A stretch of 58,790 nt of DNA from contig JALWFY010000029.1 of assembly GCA_027013815.1 (NCBI GenBank), forward strand, positions 1 to 58,790, given 5' to 3'. The stretch comes from Desulfohalobiaceae bacterium. GTDB taxonomy: Bacteria; Desulfobacterota; Desulfovibrionia; Desulfovibrionales; Desulfothermaceae. Made by a program: the position numbers and the translations under genes. Positions 30,094-39,281 of this stretch are shown piece by piece. Below the pieces are notes generated by a model, which ran no database searches, was not told the origin of the DNA, and worked only from the letters and a program-made list of their open reading frames with translations. Position 1 is the stretch's first letter, and each line of letters starts with the position of its first letter.

Positions 30094-30132
30094 AAAGGCC
30101 GCAGGCAAAATAAAGTCTGCGGCCTTTTTTTT
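30094..30132 (+). terminator. Strong hairpin with T run just ahead of dctP
   Basis: AAAGGCCGCAG pairs with CTGCGGCCTTT around a 12-base loop, followed by eight T. It ends only about ten bases before the dctP ribosome binding site. Two readings are possible: the terminator of a small RNA that begins near the TTGACA at 29943, or an attenuator in the dctP leader. The 29894-30093 region has no gene. Confidence 0.8.
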
Positions 30133-30154
30133 AACCAAAAAAAAGGAGGTAGTT

Positions 30155-31171
30155 ATGGACCGAAAAGAATTTTTTTGCACAGTACTTTGTTTATTGTTCT
30201 TAGCAACAGCGGTATTTACCATCCCCTCTAATGCCAAGACCATACAGCTCACCTATGCGAATTTTCCTCCAGCTTCTACATTTCCGTGCATTCAAATGGA
30301 GAGATGGAAAAAAGAAGTTGAAAAAAGGACTAACAACAGGGTAAAGGTACTCACATTTCCTGGGGGGACACTGCTTGGGGCAAAGGACATGTTAAGGGGG
30401 GTTATACAGGGACAGGCAGACATTGGTTGCCTTTGTATGGCATATCAGCCAGGGGTATTCCCTTTGACCACAGTTATCGGGCTCCCCCTTGGTTTTAAAG
30501 ACGCAAAGACTGCGTCTTTAGTGCTCTGGGAGATCTACAACAAATACAGACCCAAGGAATTTTCTAAGGTAAAGGTGATTACTCTTTTTACATCTGCCCC
30601 TTCCAATATAATGTCCAAGGTGCCAATAAGGTCTTTAAAGGACTTAAAAGGATTAGAGCTCAGGGCATCTGGAACTGCATCTAAGATATTGGAACTACTT
30701 GGAGCCACACCTGTATCCATGCCCATGTCTGAGACTCCAGAGGCCATACAAAAAGGAATTGTAAAAGGGCTTTTATCTTCCCTTGAAGTATTAAAGGACC
30801 TAAATTTTGCTGCATATTGCCCATATGAGACTATTACAAACTTTCAAGTCTATCCATTTGCCGTGGTAATGAACAAACAAAAATGGAACTCCCTTCCTAA
30901 ACAAGTAAAGGAAGTAATTAATTCCATGTCAAAGGAACAAGCAGCATGGACAGGGGAATACATGGATAACCATGTAAAAGAAGCAATTCAATTTGCAAGA
31001 CAAAAATATAATGCAAAGCTCTTCCATTTTTCTAAACAAGATTCTATAAAGGCAAAAAAGCTATGTAAAAAAGTAATACTTGACTGGAAAAAAATGGCTG
31101 TTAAATCTTCTATCCCTGCAGATAAGGTCTTAGAAGATGTATATGCTTTTAAAGCAAAATATGAACATTAA
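30155..31171 (+). CDS. dctP: TRAP transporter substrate-binding protein DctP
   Basis: A 338-residue periplasmic protein. A signal peptide covers about residues 1-27 (hydrophobic CTVLCLLFLATAVFTI then NAKT). The mature part has family features: GTLLGAKDMLRGVIQGQADIG, LKDLKGLELRASGTAS (the substrate-contacting Arg), and ILELLGATPVSMPMSETPEAIQKG. DctP binds a carboxylate (often C4-dicarboxylates or other organic acids) and delivers it to the DctQM membrane complex. AAAAGGAGG precedes the ATG. The substrate cannot be deduced here. Confidence 0.92.
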   Translation: MDRKEFFCTVLCLLFLATAVFTIPSNAKTIQLTYANFPPASTFPCIQMERWKKEVEKRTNNRVKVLTFPGGTLLGAKDMLRGVIQGQADIGCLCMAYQPGVFPLTTVIGLPLGFKDAKTASLVLWEIYNKYRPKEFSKVKVITLFTSAPSNIMSKVPIRSLKDLKGLELRASGTASKILELLGATPVSMPMSETPEAIQKGIVKGLLSSLEVLKDLNFAAYCPYETITNFQVYPFAVVMNKQKWNSLPKQVKEVINSMSKEQAAWTGEYMDNHVKEAIQFARQKYNAKLFHFSKQDSIKAKKLCKKVILDWKKMAVKSSIPADKVLEDVYAFKAKYEH

Positions 31172-31182
31172 AAACTAATAAC

Positions 31183-31390
31183 AAACTAAAGTTCCGAAAA
31201 CTGCAGGTTAATATGAAAGGTGGCAAAAGGCACATGAGGCAAAAGGCTAAAGGCAGAAGGCGAAAACCATTAATATAATTTTAGATGTTGAATTTTGGAT
31301 TTTGGATTAATTCTTTTTTCATTCAAAATTTAGAATTTATAATTCAAAATTAAAATTAAAAAATAGCCTTTAGCCTTCAGCCTTTAGCCT
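31183..31390. repeat. AT-rich repeat with AAAGGCTAAAGGC arms, in the dctP-dctQ gap
   Basis: It starts AAACTAAAGTTCCGAAAACT and runs through AAAGGCTAAAGGCAGAAGGC, then AT-rich ATTTTAGATGTTGAATTTTG and TTCATTCAAAATTTAGAATT, and ends AATAGCCTTTAGCC. A related copy with the same parts in the same order lies at 58499-58665 between pstS and pstC. The remaining gap to dctQ (31391-31642) holds only a short imperfect inverted repeat (GCAGACTACAG/CTGTAGCCTGC). Confidence 0.75.
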
Positions 31391-31642
31391 AAGGTGGATT
31401 TAGAAAAAACGTAAATTTTTTCATGTTGTTGAAACAAAAAGCCTATTAATAGCAGACTACAGGTATCAGATAGGAGGATAAAATCCATCAAAAAACTGTA
31501 GCCTGCAACCTAATTATATATAATTGATAATTGAAAATGGAGAATGGAGAATTAAAAACATATTGAACATATTGATAATCTTAGACAAAAATGAGATAAA
31601 AATATATTGCCAAAGCCAAAAACTAAAATCCAAGATATAGAT

Positions 31643-32098
31643 ATGAAGACCATACGAAAAATAAATTATACCCTTAATTTTATAGGCGGGATATTTTTAT
31701 TCATAATGATGCTTATTGCCACATCTAATATTGTGTTTAGACTCTTTGGACATCCAATAAAAGGTACTTTTGAATTATTGGGTTTTTTAGGTGCCTTGGT
31801 ATGTAGCCTATCCTTAGCAGAAACAGAAGAGAAGGGCGGACATATCCAAGTTGGACTAATCTATGAAAAAATGCCCAAAAGGATAAAATCAATATTAGAT
31901 GTAATAACCTTAATTTTTTCCATTGGATTCTGGTCACTTATATCATTTAAACTCTTTCAATTGGGACTTACAATAAAACAATCTGGGGAATTGTCAGAAA
32001 CCTTACAAATTCCATATTATCCAGTGGTCTTTATTTGTGCAATTGGGGTACTTGCATCAATTGTTTTTATCTCTCTAAAATTTCTAAAAAAGCAGTAA
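31643..32098 (+). CDS. dctQ: TRAP transporter small permease DctQ
   Basis: A membrane protein of about 151 residues with four segments, as in DctQ. I start at the ATG at 31643 (MKTIRKINYTLNFIGG); the frame is open from a TTG at 31607 but the extra residues are hydrophilic and atypical. It has the family feature VFRLFGHPIKGTFELLGFLG and an AETEEKGGHIQVGL stretch, comparable to the A..R..GHI.VD pattern. It forms the permease with DctM, 71 bases downstream. Confidence 0.88.
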   Translation: MKTIRKINYTLNFIGGIFLFIMMLIATSNIVFRLFGHPIKGTFELLGFLGALVCSLSLAETEEKGGHIQVGLIYEKMPKRIKSILDVITLIFSIGFWSLISFKLFQLGLTIKQSGELSETLQIPYYPVVFICAIGVLASIVFISLKFLKKQ

Positions 32099-32169
32099 GA
32101 GATATAGGGTCCAACACACTAAAAACTAATTTAAGGTCTACCACTTAATTATCAACAAGGGACAAGCAT

Positions 32170-33480
32170 ATGGATTTTACACTCCTTGGTATATATGGAA
32201 TTATTTTTCTTCTGAGTATCATGTTCTTATTGCCCATACCAGTTGGACTGGCAATGGGGATAGTTGGGTTCTTGGGGTTTTGGTTGTGCATAAATTTTAA
32301 TGCTGCAATTGGCATGATTGGAGAAGAGACATGGAAGGTCTTTTCTTCATATGGACTTACTGTGATCCCGTTATTTATATTTATGGGACAGATATGCTTT
32401 TATTCAGGGGTTAACAAGAGGATGTATAAGTGGGCCAATATACTCTTAGGTGAGGTCAAAGGTGGCCTTGCAATGGCAACTATCCTAGCTTGTGCAGGCT
32501 TTGCTGCCATTTGTGGTTCTAATACTGCAACAGCTGCTACCATGGCCACTGTGGCCCTGCCTGAGATGAAAAAATATAAATATGACCCAGGATTTAGTGC
32601 AGGGGTAGTTGCAACAGGGGCTACACTTGGGGTCATGATCCCGCCTAGCGTAGTATTGATCATAATTGGACTTCAAACAGGGCAATCAATAGGGACATTG
32701 TTCCTTGGTTCAGTTATCCCTGGCATAATGCTTACAATTGGTTTTCTGATTGCAGTGTATATTATCTGCAAAATACATCCCAATTTAGCACCTTCCACTG
32801 AACCTACCCCATTAAAAGACAAGTTTAAGGCCATATTGGGCTTTTGGGAGATATTTTTATTGTTCTCTCTGGTAATGGGTGGATTGACCTTTGGTATATT
32901 TACACCAAGTGAGGCTGGAGCCGCAGGTTCATCTCTGGCCCTGTTAATCAGTTTATCCAGGAAAAATTTAGGGATAAAGGGACTTTCAAAGGCCATCTAT
33001 GACACCTTAAAGATCAGTTGTATGATATATATAATCATTCTTGGGGCAGTTATATTTGGCCGTTTTTTGACTATTACACGTATCCCTTATGATGCTGCAG
33101 CATATGTTGCAGGGTTAAACCTGCCCTCATGGATCATAATGGGATTTGTGTTTTTGATATATTTAATAGGTGGAGCAATCATGGATGCACTTGCCCTGCT
33201 TCTTATTACTATCCCAATTTTCTTTCCAATTGCCAAATCCCTTGGATATGACCCAGTCTGGTTTGGGGTCTGGATAACCCTAGTTACCACCATGGGGGCC
33301 GTGACCCCACCTGTGGGTATAAATGTGTTTGTGGTCTCGGCAATGGACAAGGAATTAAATATTGCCAAAGTAATAAAAGGAATTGTTTATTTTTTACCTG
33401 TATTTATAGTGTTGATATTTTTGCTCATAGGCTTCCCAAAACTAGCCACTTGGCTCCCTTCATCCTTTGGATTGACTTAA
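32170..33480 (+). CDS. dctM: TRAP transporter large permease DctM
   Basis: A 436-residue membrane protein with about twelve segments, the catalytic subunit of the Na+-coupled TRAP transporter. Typical features: PIPVGLAMGIVGF, AGFAAICGSNTATAATMATVALPEMKKY (inner hairpin loop), GATLGVMIPPSVVLIIIG, and in the second half PSEAGAAGSS, GGAIMDALALLLITIPIFFP and TPPVGINVFV. Length and topology are standard. Confidence 0.95.
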   Translation: MDFTLLGIYGIIFLLSIMFLLPIPVGLAMGIVGFLGFWLCINFNAAIGMIGEETWKVFSSYGLTVIPLFIFMGQICFYSGVNKRMYKWANILLGEVKGGLAMATILACAGFAAICGSNTATAATMATVALPEMKKYKYDPGFSAGVVATGATLGVMIPPSVVLIIIGLQTGQSIGTLFLGSVIPGIMLTIGFLIAVYIICKIHPNLAPSTEPTPLKDKFKAILGFWEIFLLFSLVMGGLTFGIFTPSEAGAAGSSLALLISLSRKNLGIKGLSKAIYDTLKISCMIYIIILGAVIFGRFLTITRIPYDAAAYVAGLNLPSWIIMGFVFLIYLIGGAIMDALALLLITIPIFFPIAKSLGYDPVWFGVWITLVTTMGAVTPPVGINVFVVSAMDKELNIAKVIKGIVYFLPVFIVLIFLLIGFPKLATWLPSSFGLT

Positions 33481-33530
33481 TCAACTCCCCTAACTATCTT
33501 TAATGGCAACCAAAAAAGGAGACAAAGGAT

Positions 33531-34436
33531 ATGACACAATACAAATTGTCAGTGGTGTTCCCTGGCCAGGGATCCCAAGAAAAAGGTATGGGAAGGGACC
33601 TGGCAGAAAAATACAAAGACATTATGGAGTTGTGGAAAAGGGCAGAAAAGATCTCAGGTTTTCCATTAAGGGAAATATACTGGGATGGGGATAAGGATGA
33701 AATGATAAAAACCATGTATCAACAGCCAGCCCTATGTGTTGTGGGTCTTGGTTTATGGGACAAATTAAGACCAAAGGCCCAATGTGTTGCTGGACACAGT
33801 GTTGGAGAGTTCCCAGCACTTATAGTATCCAAGGTGCTCTCTTTTGAACACGGGCTAAAGTTAGTGAGCCTTAGAGGGAGGCTCATGTATGAGGCTGGGC
33901 TTACTATCCCAGGTAAAATGGCAGCAATATTAAAATTGACCCAGGACAAGGTGGAAGAGATTGTAAACCAGGTCAGGGAGCAGACAAACAAAATTATATG
34001 TATAGCCAATTACAATAGTCCCAAACAACTGGTTATAAGTGGAGAAATAGAGCCTGTGGATATGGCAGCCCACCTTGCAAAACAAAACAAGGGCAAGGCC
34101 GTGATATTGCCTGTTTCAGGTGCATTTCATTCACCATTAATGAATGAGCCTGCAAAAGAGTTGGCAAAATTCATGGACAAAATGGACTGGAGGGATGCAG
34201 TAGTTCCCATTTATCTAAATGCCACTGGGAAAAAGGAGACATCAGGGGAAAAAATAAAACAAATAATGAAGACACAGATGATCTCTCCTGTATTTTTTAA
34301 TCAAATAATTGAAGCGCAATGGGAGAGTGGAATTAGAAAGTGGTTGGAACTAGGCCCAAAAGGGGTGCTATGTGGACTTATAAAAAGGATCCTCGCCCCA
34401 AAACAAGAAGAATGGGAAGCAACATACAGTAATTAG
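33531..34436 (+). CDS. fabD: Malonyl-CoA:ACP transacylase FabD
   Basis: A 301-residue enzyme loading malonyl groups on acyl carrier protein for fatty-acid synthesis. Seen: VVFPGQGSQEKGMG at the start, the nucleophile Ser in AGHSVGEFPAL (about residue 90), the Arg in SLRGRLMYEAG, and the catalytic His in VSGAFHSPLM. The rest of the fab cluster is not adjacent. AAAGGA ahead of the ATG at 33531 supports the start. Confidence 0.94.
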   Translation: MTQYKLSVVFPGQGSQEKGMGRDLAEKYKDIMELWKRAEKISGFPLREIYWDGDKDEMIKTMYQQPALCVVGLGLWDKLRPKAQCVAGHSVGEFPALIVSKVLSFEHGLKLVSLRGRLMYEAGLTIPGKMAAILKLTQDKVEEIVNQVREQTNKIICIANYNSPKQLVISGEIEPVDMAAHLAKQNKGKAVILPVSGAFHSPLMNEPAKELAKFMDKMDWRDAVVPIYLNATGKKETSGEKIKQIMKTQMISPVFFNQIIEAQWESGIRKWLELGPKGVLCGLIKRILAPKQEEWEATYSN

Positions 34437-34515
34437 TAATTAGTGATTAGCGGTTAATGAGCTGAAGTATGAATACAGATCACTATTCACTAATTACTAA
34501 TCACTAATTATTATT
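34433..34515. repeat. AGTAATTAGTGATTAG palindromic repeat before argS
   Basis: AGTAATTAGTAATTAGTGATTAG-type sequence (first half up to 34452) is followed after CTGAAGTATGAATACAGATC by ACTAATTACTAATCACTAATT, its complement. The pattern CTGAAGTATGAATACAGATC followed by ACTAATCACT and ATTTAAAAG recurs at 39282-39366, again just before a ribosome binding site. Confidence 0.75.
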
Positions 34516-34533
34516 TAAAAGGAGCGTATACAA

Positions 34534-36192
34534 ATGAGTGCAACCTTGGTTATTAGAGAGATATTGAAAGACACAGTGTCTATTTTAGGTGTAGAACTCC
34601 CAAAAAAGGTACAGATAGAGCCCCCTAGAGAAAAAAAATTTGGAGACATTGCCACTAATATAGCAATGCTACTTGCTTCCACCCTAAAAGACTCCCCAAG
34701 AAATATTGCCAAGAAGATAAAGGACTTGATCTTAGAAAGACACAGCACCCATATTGAGAAAATTGATATAGCTGGTCCTGGATTTATAAATTTTTTCCTC
34801 TCAAAATCCTTTTGGCAGTCAGAAGTCCTTAAGATTCTAAATAAAGGAGAAGATTATGGGAGATCAGATCTCGGCATGGGAAAAAAGGTATTAGTGGAAT
34901 ATGTATCTGCCAATCCCACAGGGCCATTACATGTGGGACATGGGAGGGGAGCAGCAGTAGGGGATAGCCTTGCACGTATCTTAAAATTTTGTGGCTATGA
35001 GGTAACTACAGAATATTATATAAATGATGCTGGGAGACAAATAACACTCCTAGGCAAAAGCATCTATATAAGATATAAACAATTATTTGGATTTGAAGAT
35101 GAAATTTGCGATGATTGCTACAAAGGGGAATACATAATCGATATTGCAAACAAGATAAAACAAGAACTGGGTGATGCACTTTTAAAAAAAGAACCCAATG
35201 ATGCCATTCAATTCTGCTCTCAATTTGGACAAGACCTCATACTTGAACAAATAAAACAGGACTTAAAGAACTTTAGGGTATTACACGAAAATTGGTTTTC
35301 TGAAAAATCCCTGGTCGCTGAAAATTTTGTGGACAAGACAATTGAGTTACTCAAACAAAAGGGCCTTGTATATGAAAAAGAGGGTGCACTTTGGTTTAGT
35401 TCATCAAAATTTGGGGACGATAAAGATAGGGTATTGAAAAAGTCTTCAGGGGACCTCACATATTTTGCGTCAGATATAGCCTATCATAAAGACAAATTAG
35501 ACAGGGGATTTGATCTATTAATAGACATTTGGGGGGCAGACCATCATGGATATATCCCCAGGATGAAGGCAGCAATTTGCGCCCTTGGAAGGGACAAACA
35601 GGACTTGCAGGTGATATTGATCCAACTGGTGAATCTTTTAAGGGGAGGGAAACAAGTATCTATGTCCACAAGGTCAGGGGAATTTGTTACCCTAGAAGAG
35701 GTGTTAAATGAAGTTGGACCTGACGCCGCAAGGTTCATATTTTTATCCAGAAAAAGCGATAGTCACCTTGACTTTGACCTTGAGCTTGCAAAACAAAGGA
35801 CCATGGAAAACCCCGTGTACTATGTACAATATGCCCACGCCAGGATCTGTTCTGTGTTTGCCAAGGCAAAAGAGAGACACATAGATATCTCAATGAAGCC
35901 CAATGAAGTAATAAATTATTTGACCTTAGATTTAGAGATTGACATTTTAAAGAAGTTAAATGAATTTCAGGATATAGTACTTACTTGCGCCAGAATACTG
36001 TCCCCTCACATGCTTACCTTTTATCTGATGGAGCTTGCAGGGATGTTTCATCAATATTACAATAAATGCCCGGTGCTAGGAGCAGAACAAAAAGAACTGA
36101 TTTTTGCCAGGTGCTACTTGCTTATGGCAATAAGACAGGTAATTGCACAGGGTTTATATTTACTTGGTGTAAATGCCCCTGAAAGGATGTGA
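34534..36192 (+). CDS. argS: Arginyl-tRNA synthetase
   Basis: A 552-residue class I synthetase. The HIGH motif appears as GPLHVGHGRGAAVGD and the KMSKS region as KQVSMSTRSGEFVTL. The ArgS-specific N-terminal domain (FGDIATNIAM) and the C-terminal DALR anticodon domain (PVYYVQYAHARICSVF...MLTFYLMELAGMFHQYYN) are present. The ribosome binding site AAAGGAG follows the repeat. Its last codons overlap the start of the SPOR gene. Confidence 0.96.
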   Translation: MSATLVIREILKDTVSILGVELPKKVQIEPPREKKFGDIATNIAMLLASTLKDSPRNIAKKIKDLILERHSTHIEKIDIAGPGFINFFLSKSFWQSEVLKILNKGEDYGRSDLGMGKKVLVEYVSANPTGPLHVGHGRGAAVGDSLARILKFCGYEVTTEYYINDAGRQITLLGKSIYIRYKQLFGFEDEICDDCYKGEYIIDIANKIKQELGDALLKKEPNDAIQFCSQFGQDLILEQIKQDLKNFRVLHENWFSEKSLVAENFVDKTIELLKQKGLVYEKEGALWFSSSKFGDDKDRVLKKSSGDLTYFASDIAYHKDKLDRGFDLLIDIWGADHHGYIPRMKAAICALGRDKQDLQVILIQLVNLLRGGKQVSMSTRSGEFVTLEEVLNEVGPDAARFIFLSRKSDSHLDFDLELAKQRTMENPVYYVQYAHARICSVFAKAKERHIDISMKPNEVINYLTLDLEIDILKKLNEFQDIVLTCARILSPHMLTFYLMELAGMFHQYYNKCPVLGAEQKELIFARCYLLMAIRQVIAQGLYLLGVNAPERM

Positions 36193-36809
36193 CCTTGAGC
36201 AATTCAAAGACCAAAAAAAAGGAAACCAAGTCCAGATTCCAATTGATTTTGGACTTAAAGGCAATAATAACCATTGGTTCAATAATGGTACTGGCCATAT
36301 GCTGGGCATTTATATTAGGTGTTATTATTGGAAGGGGATATGAACCAATTGACCTAATAGATAGGGCACGCAAAAAAATAAGTTTATCGAACAAAAAAAA
36401 CAAGAAACCAACCCAAGCTCCCAAAGATCAGGTATTAAAACCCACACAACTCACCTTTTATAAAAGGGTAAAACAAGATAGTGTTGAAAAATTTCTAGAT
36501 ATTTCTAATCCTCAAAAAAGGGCTCAGGGATCCCCAAAAAAAATAATTTCAGACAATAAGGGGACAAAATATCAGTATATGATCCAGGTAAGCTCCTTTT
36601 CAAATAAAAGAGATGCCTCTGCACTGTGTAAAAGACTTGAGAAAAAACAAATACCCTCAATGGTAAAAGGAGTTAGGATAAATAAAAAAACATGGTACAG
36701 GGTGTATATTATTTTTGCTGGTACAAATAATACCTTAGAGCAAAAAATGATACTATTAAAGAAAATGGGATTTAAAGACTTCATTGTAAAGGCCAAGAAA
36801 ATTAATTAA
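36189..36809 (+). CDS. SPOR domain protein anchored in the inner membrane
   Basis: A 206-residue protein: a basic N-terminus, one membrane helix (about residues 27-48), a disordered basic stretch, and a C-terminal SPOR domain (YMIQVSSFSNKRDASALCKRL, then WYRVYIIFAG and LKKMGFKDFIVK). SPOR domains bind denuded glycan strands at the septum, so a role in cell division or wall remodelling is likely. The GTG start overlaps argS (ATGTGA); a TTG six bases on would suit the AAAGG better. Association with argS is common in this group of bacteria. Confidence 0.85.
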   Translation: MTLSNSKTKKKETKSRFQLILDLKAIITIGSIMVLAICWAFILGVIIGRGYEPIDLIDRARKKISLSNKKNKKPTQAPKDQVLKPTQLTFYKRVKQDSVEKFLDISNPQKRAQGSPKKIISDNKGTKYQYMIQVSSFSNKRDASALCKRLEKKQIPSMVKGVRINKKTWYRVYIIFAGTNNTLEQKMILLKKMGFKDFIVKAKKIN

Positions 36810-36852
36810 AAGAAATTAAACTTAATTGCATAAATATTATTTAAGGAGAGAA

Positions 36853-37104
36853 ATGGTGCCAATTATTGCGAGATTTTATGGTATTATAATAAAAATGTAT
36901 TTTAAAGAACACGGAATTCCCCATTTTCATGCTATCTATGGTGAATATAATGGTATTTTTAGTATAGAAACTCTTGAAATGATTGAAGGGGATCTTCCTA
37001 ATAGAGCTCAGAAGATGATAAAAGAATGGGGAATGATGTATAAAGATGAATTGATGAAATTATGGAGAACACAAAAATTTAGGAAACTTCCTGGATTAGA
37101 ATAA
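36853..37104 (+). CDS. DUF4160 protein (cassette gene 1)
   Basis: An 83-residue protein from the ATG at 36853, preceded by AAGGAGAG; nine upstream codons in the open frame are ignored. It has the DUF4160 pattern: MVPIIARFYGIIIKMYFKEH, IPHFHAIYGEY and an acidic/basic C-terminus. DUF4160 is regularly paired with DUF2442 and is suspected, without proof, to be part of a toxin-antitoxin-like pair. Both genes are followed by an attC-like site, so I read them as an integron cassette. Confidence 0.8.
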   Translation: MVPIIARFYGIIIKMYFKEHGIPHFHAIYGEYNGIFSIETLEMIEGDLPNRAQKMIKEWGMMYKDELMKLWRTQKFRKLPGLE

Positions 37105-37120
37105 GAGGAGGATCATTAAA

Positions 37121-37387
37121 ATGTTTCCAAAAATTAAATCAATACAGCCTCTAGAGGGAAAAAAACTATTAGTCACTTTTGATAATGATGTTAAAAAAAT
37201 ATATGACTGTGCTTCTCTTCTCTCTGAAGATGCATTTTATCCATTAAAGGACGAGGCTCTATTTAGGAATGTAAAAATTGATCCAGGTGGTTATGGCATT
37301 AGTTGGAATGAAGAGATTGATTTAAGTGAGGCAGAACTTTGGATAAATGGAATATTAGTCGAACAACTCGCTGAAGCTGACCGCTAA
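37121..37387 (+). CDS. DUF2442 protein (cassette gene 2)
   Basis: An 88-residue protein 16 bases after its partner, with AGAGGAGG before the ATG. It matches DUF2442: IKSIQPLEGKKLLVTFDNDV, IYDCASLL, GYGISWNEEIDLSEAELW. Its last ten codons overlap the attC-like site, as is usual for integron cassette genes. Function unknown; DUF2442 proteins are small and may bind the DUF4160 partner. Confidence 0.85.
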   Translation: MFPKIKSIQPLEGKKLLVTFDNDVKKIYDCASLLSEDAFYPLKDEALFRNVKIDPGGYGISWNEEIDLSEAELWINGILVEQLAEADR

Positions 37388-37431
37388 ACTCGCTGCGCTC
37401 GTTTAGCAGCAGCTTAGCTTTCACGTTAGGT
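37358..37431 (+). repeat. Integron attC-like recombination site
   Basis: R'' GTCGAAC (37358-37364), spacer AACTC, L'' GCTGAAGC, a central stem GCTAAAC/GTTTAGC (37383-37389/37401-37407) with an 11-base loop, L' AGCTTAGCTTTCAC, and R' GTTAGGT (37425-37431, matching GTTRRRY). The whole aligns by eye with the known aadA-type attC (GTCTAAC-AATTC-GTTCAAGC...GCTTAACTCAAGC-GTTAGAT). R'' differs from RYYYAAC at one position. The extra base in L' relative to L'' fits the extrahelical bases of attC. Confidence 0.7.
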
Positions 37432-37790
37432 TGTAGGTATTAGTTTTTAAGTATTGAGTAAAAATATTAGTTAGGCAAAGATAAAAAAGAGGAGCACATA
37501 ATGAACCTGTTCCGCCATCCATAGATGAAGAAATTGTAGAGGTAGCAGTGTGAGTGTGCTTCCACATAATTTTCTGTACCTGACCACAAGTTGGCTGGTA
37601 TTCCATAGCGGCAAGGGAGCTTGGTCTGTATATAGGTACTGGGTGTTGAGTTAATCACCACCCTAAATAAATTTCAGGAACTAGAACCTATATGAGCTAG
37701 TGTTTTTTTAGAATCTGTTATTGAACAGTGAAATCTATGTAGACATTTTATATCTGTTTATGCACACATATTTATAAGAAGGAGAAAGAA
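37432..37790. other. Gap between the cassette and the polyamine genes
   Basis: About 360 bases without a supported gene. It holds a second GTTAGGC (37471-37477), which would fit an integron crossover sequence, and a ribosome-binding-site-like AGAGGAG followed by an ATG at 37501 whose frame closes after seven codons (MNLFRHP). It probably holds the promoter of the arginine decarboxylase gene; I see no convincing -35/-10 pair. Confidence 0.35.
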
Positions 37791-38336
37791 ATGACCTTTG
37801 TACCTAAAAAGGCCTTTTTCACCAAGGGAATAGGCAGACACAAAAACAAGCTCCAGTCCTTTGAATTGGCTCTGAGGGATGCGAGGATAGAAAAACAAAA
37901 CCTCGTATATGTATCCAGCATCTTTCCCCCAAAGTGTGAGGTCATTGATTTAGATAAGGGCATAGAACAACTCAGGCCTGGACAAATCACATATTGCGTT
38001 ATGGCCAGAAATGCCACAAATGAAAAGGGTAGGCTAGTAGGGGCAGCAGTTGGAATAGCCTTTCCTGCAGATGAATCCCACTATGGGTATATCTCTGAAC
38101 ACCATGCCTTTGGCGCAGATGAAAAGGAGATTGGAGACTTTGCTGAAGACCTTGCCTCTACTATGCTTGCTACCACACTGGGGATAGAATTTGACCCAGA
38201 AAAGGACTATGATGAGAGACGTGAGATATACCTAATGAGTGGGAAGATAATAGATTCTATGTCTGCCCCTTGTGTAACCATGGGGGTGGGAGGGATGTGG
38301 ACCACTACCATCTCAGCAGTGGTATTTTTACCATAG
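37791..38336 (+). CDS. Pyruvoyl-dependent arginine decarboxylase
   Basis: A 181-residue proenzyme of the PvlArgDC family that converts arginine to agmatine. Self-cleavage is expected between Ser42 and Ser43 in [10 protein letters not shown], giving the pyruvoyl group on the larger chain. Other family motifs: [35 protein letters not shown] and [25 protein letters not shown] precedes the ATG. It begins a polyamine operon with agmatinase 10 bases downstream. Confidence 0.94.
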   Translation: MTFVPKKAFFTKGIGRHKNKLQSFELALRDARIEKQNLVYVSSIFPPKCEVIDLDKGIEQLRPGQITYCVMARNATNEKGRLVGAAVGIAFPADESHYGYISEHHAFGADEKEIGDFAEDLASTMLATTLGIEFDPEKDYDERREIYLMSGKIIDSMSAPCVTMGVGGMWTTTISAVVFLP

Positions 38337-38346
38337 GGAACTTAAA

Positions 38347-39237
38347 ATGTATTCAAAATATGCTGATGATGAAGGACAGGGCTTAGAAATAATAGTATTA
38401 CCTGTGCCATATGAAGGCGCTATATCCTATGGGTCTGGGACCAGAGAAGGACCAAGGGCCATACTCAGAGCATCTTTAGAAATAGAGACCTGGGACCAAG
38501 AGCTTGGCTATGACCTGTTGGACATAGTAAAATTCAGGACCCTTGAATACTTTGAACCCCCTGTGGAAGGTCCTAAGATGGTATTTCAGTCTTTATACAG
38601 CCTTTTAAAATTTGGTTTTGATCCAAGTAAACATTTCTTCTTGACCATAGGAGGAGATCATTCTGTTGCCCTGGCCCCAATAAAATTCTATAGGGATTTT
38701 TATGATAATCTATATGTAATTCAAGTCGATGCCCATTCAGACTTGAGGTCTTGTTTTCAACAGAGCAAATATTCACATGGGTCTGTAATGGCAAGGGTAA
38801 GGGAGTTTAATACACCTATTATACAACTCGGCATCAGGAGCTTGTGTAAGGAAGAATCTCAGAGGATACATGATGACCCTATGATACACACATTTTTTGC
38901 CTGGGACATAATAAACACTCCACCTGAAATTATTGCAAGGGATGTGAGGAAGATAATCAAAGACTCTCCTATCTATATATCCTTTGACGTAGATGGAATA
39001 GATCCAGGGGCTATTCCTGGAACTGGGACCCCAGAACCAGGTGGAATACCGTTTCTTTGGATACAGGACTTTTGGAGATATCTATTTAAAGGAAAAAACA
39101 AATTAGTTGGCATGGATGTTTGCGAACTATCTCCAATCCCAAACCAAGTATTGTCAGAGTCCTGTGCAGTAAAATGTATTAACAGGATATTAACTTCATA
39201 CTTATTACAAAGTTCAAAAGAATTAGACTTTGAGTAA
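38347..39237 (+). CDS. speB: Agmatinase (ureohydrolase family)
   Basis: A 296-residue Mn-dependent ureohydrolase. Metal ligands are in GGDHSVALAP, VIQVDAHSDLR and YISFDVDGIDP, and YSHGSVMARV is the SHG substrate-binding motif. Standing directly after arginine decarboxylase, it most likely hydrolyses agmatine to putrescine and urea. PGTGTPEPGG near residue 222 is the conserved loop of the family. Confidence 0.93.
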   Translation: MYSKYADDEGQGLEIIVLPVPYEGAISYGSGTREGPRAILRASLEIETWDQELGYDLLDIVKFRTLEYFEPPVEGPKMVFQSLYSLLKFGFDPSKHFFLTIGGDHSVALAPIKFYRDFYDNLYVIQVDAHSDLRSCFQQSKYSHGSVMARVREFNTPIIQLGIRSLCKEESQRIHDDPMIHTFFAWDIINTPPEIIARDVRKIIKDSPIYISFDVDGIDPGAIPGTGTPEPGGIPFLWIQDFWRYLFKGKNKLVGMDVCELSPIPNQVLSESCAVKCINRILTSYLLQSSKELDFE

Positions 39238-39281
39238 GGATTTGCATCCAGGTTAATATGAAAGGTTGCAAAAGGCGAAAG

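Noticed and set aside
37421-37661. Two overlapping minus-strand frames after the cassette
   Set aside because: No recognisable protein features and no ribosome binding site; part of one overlaps the attC-like site.
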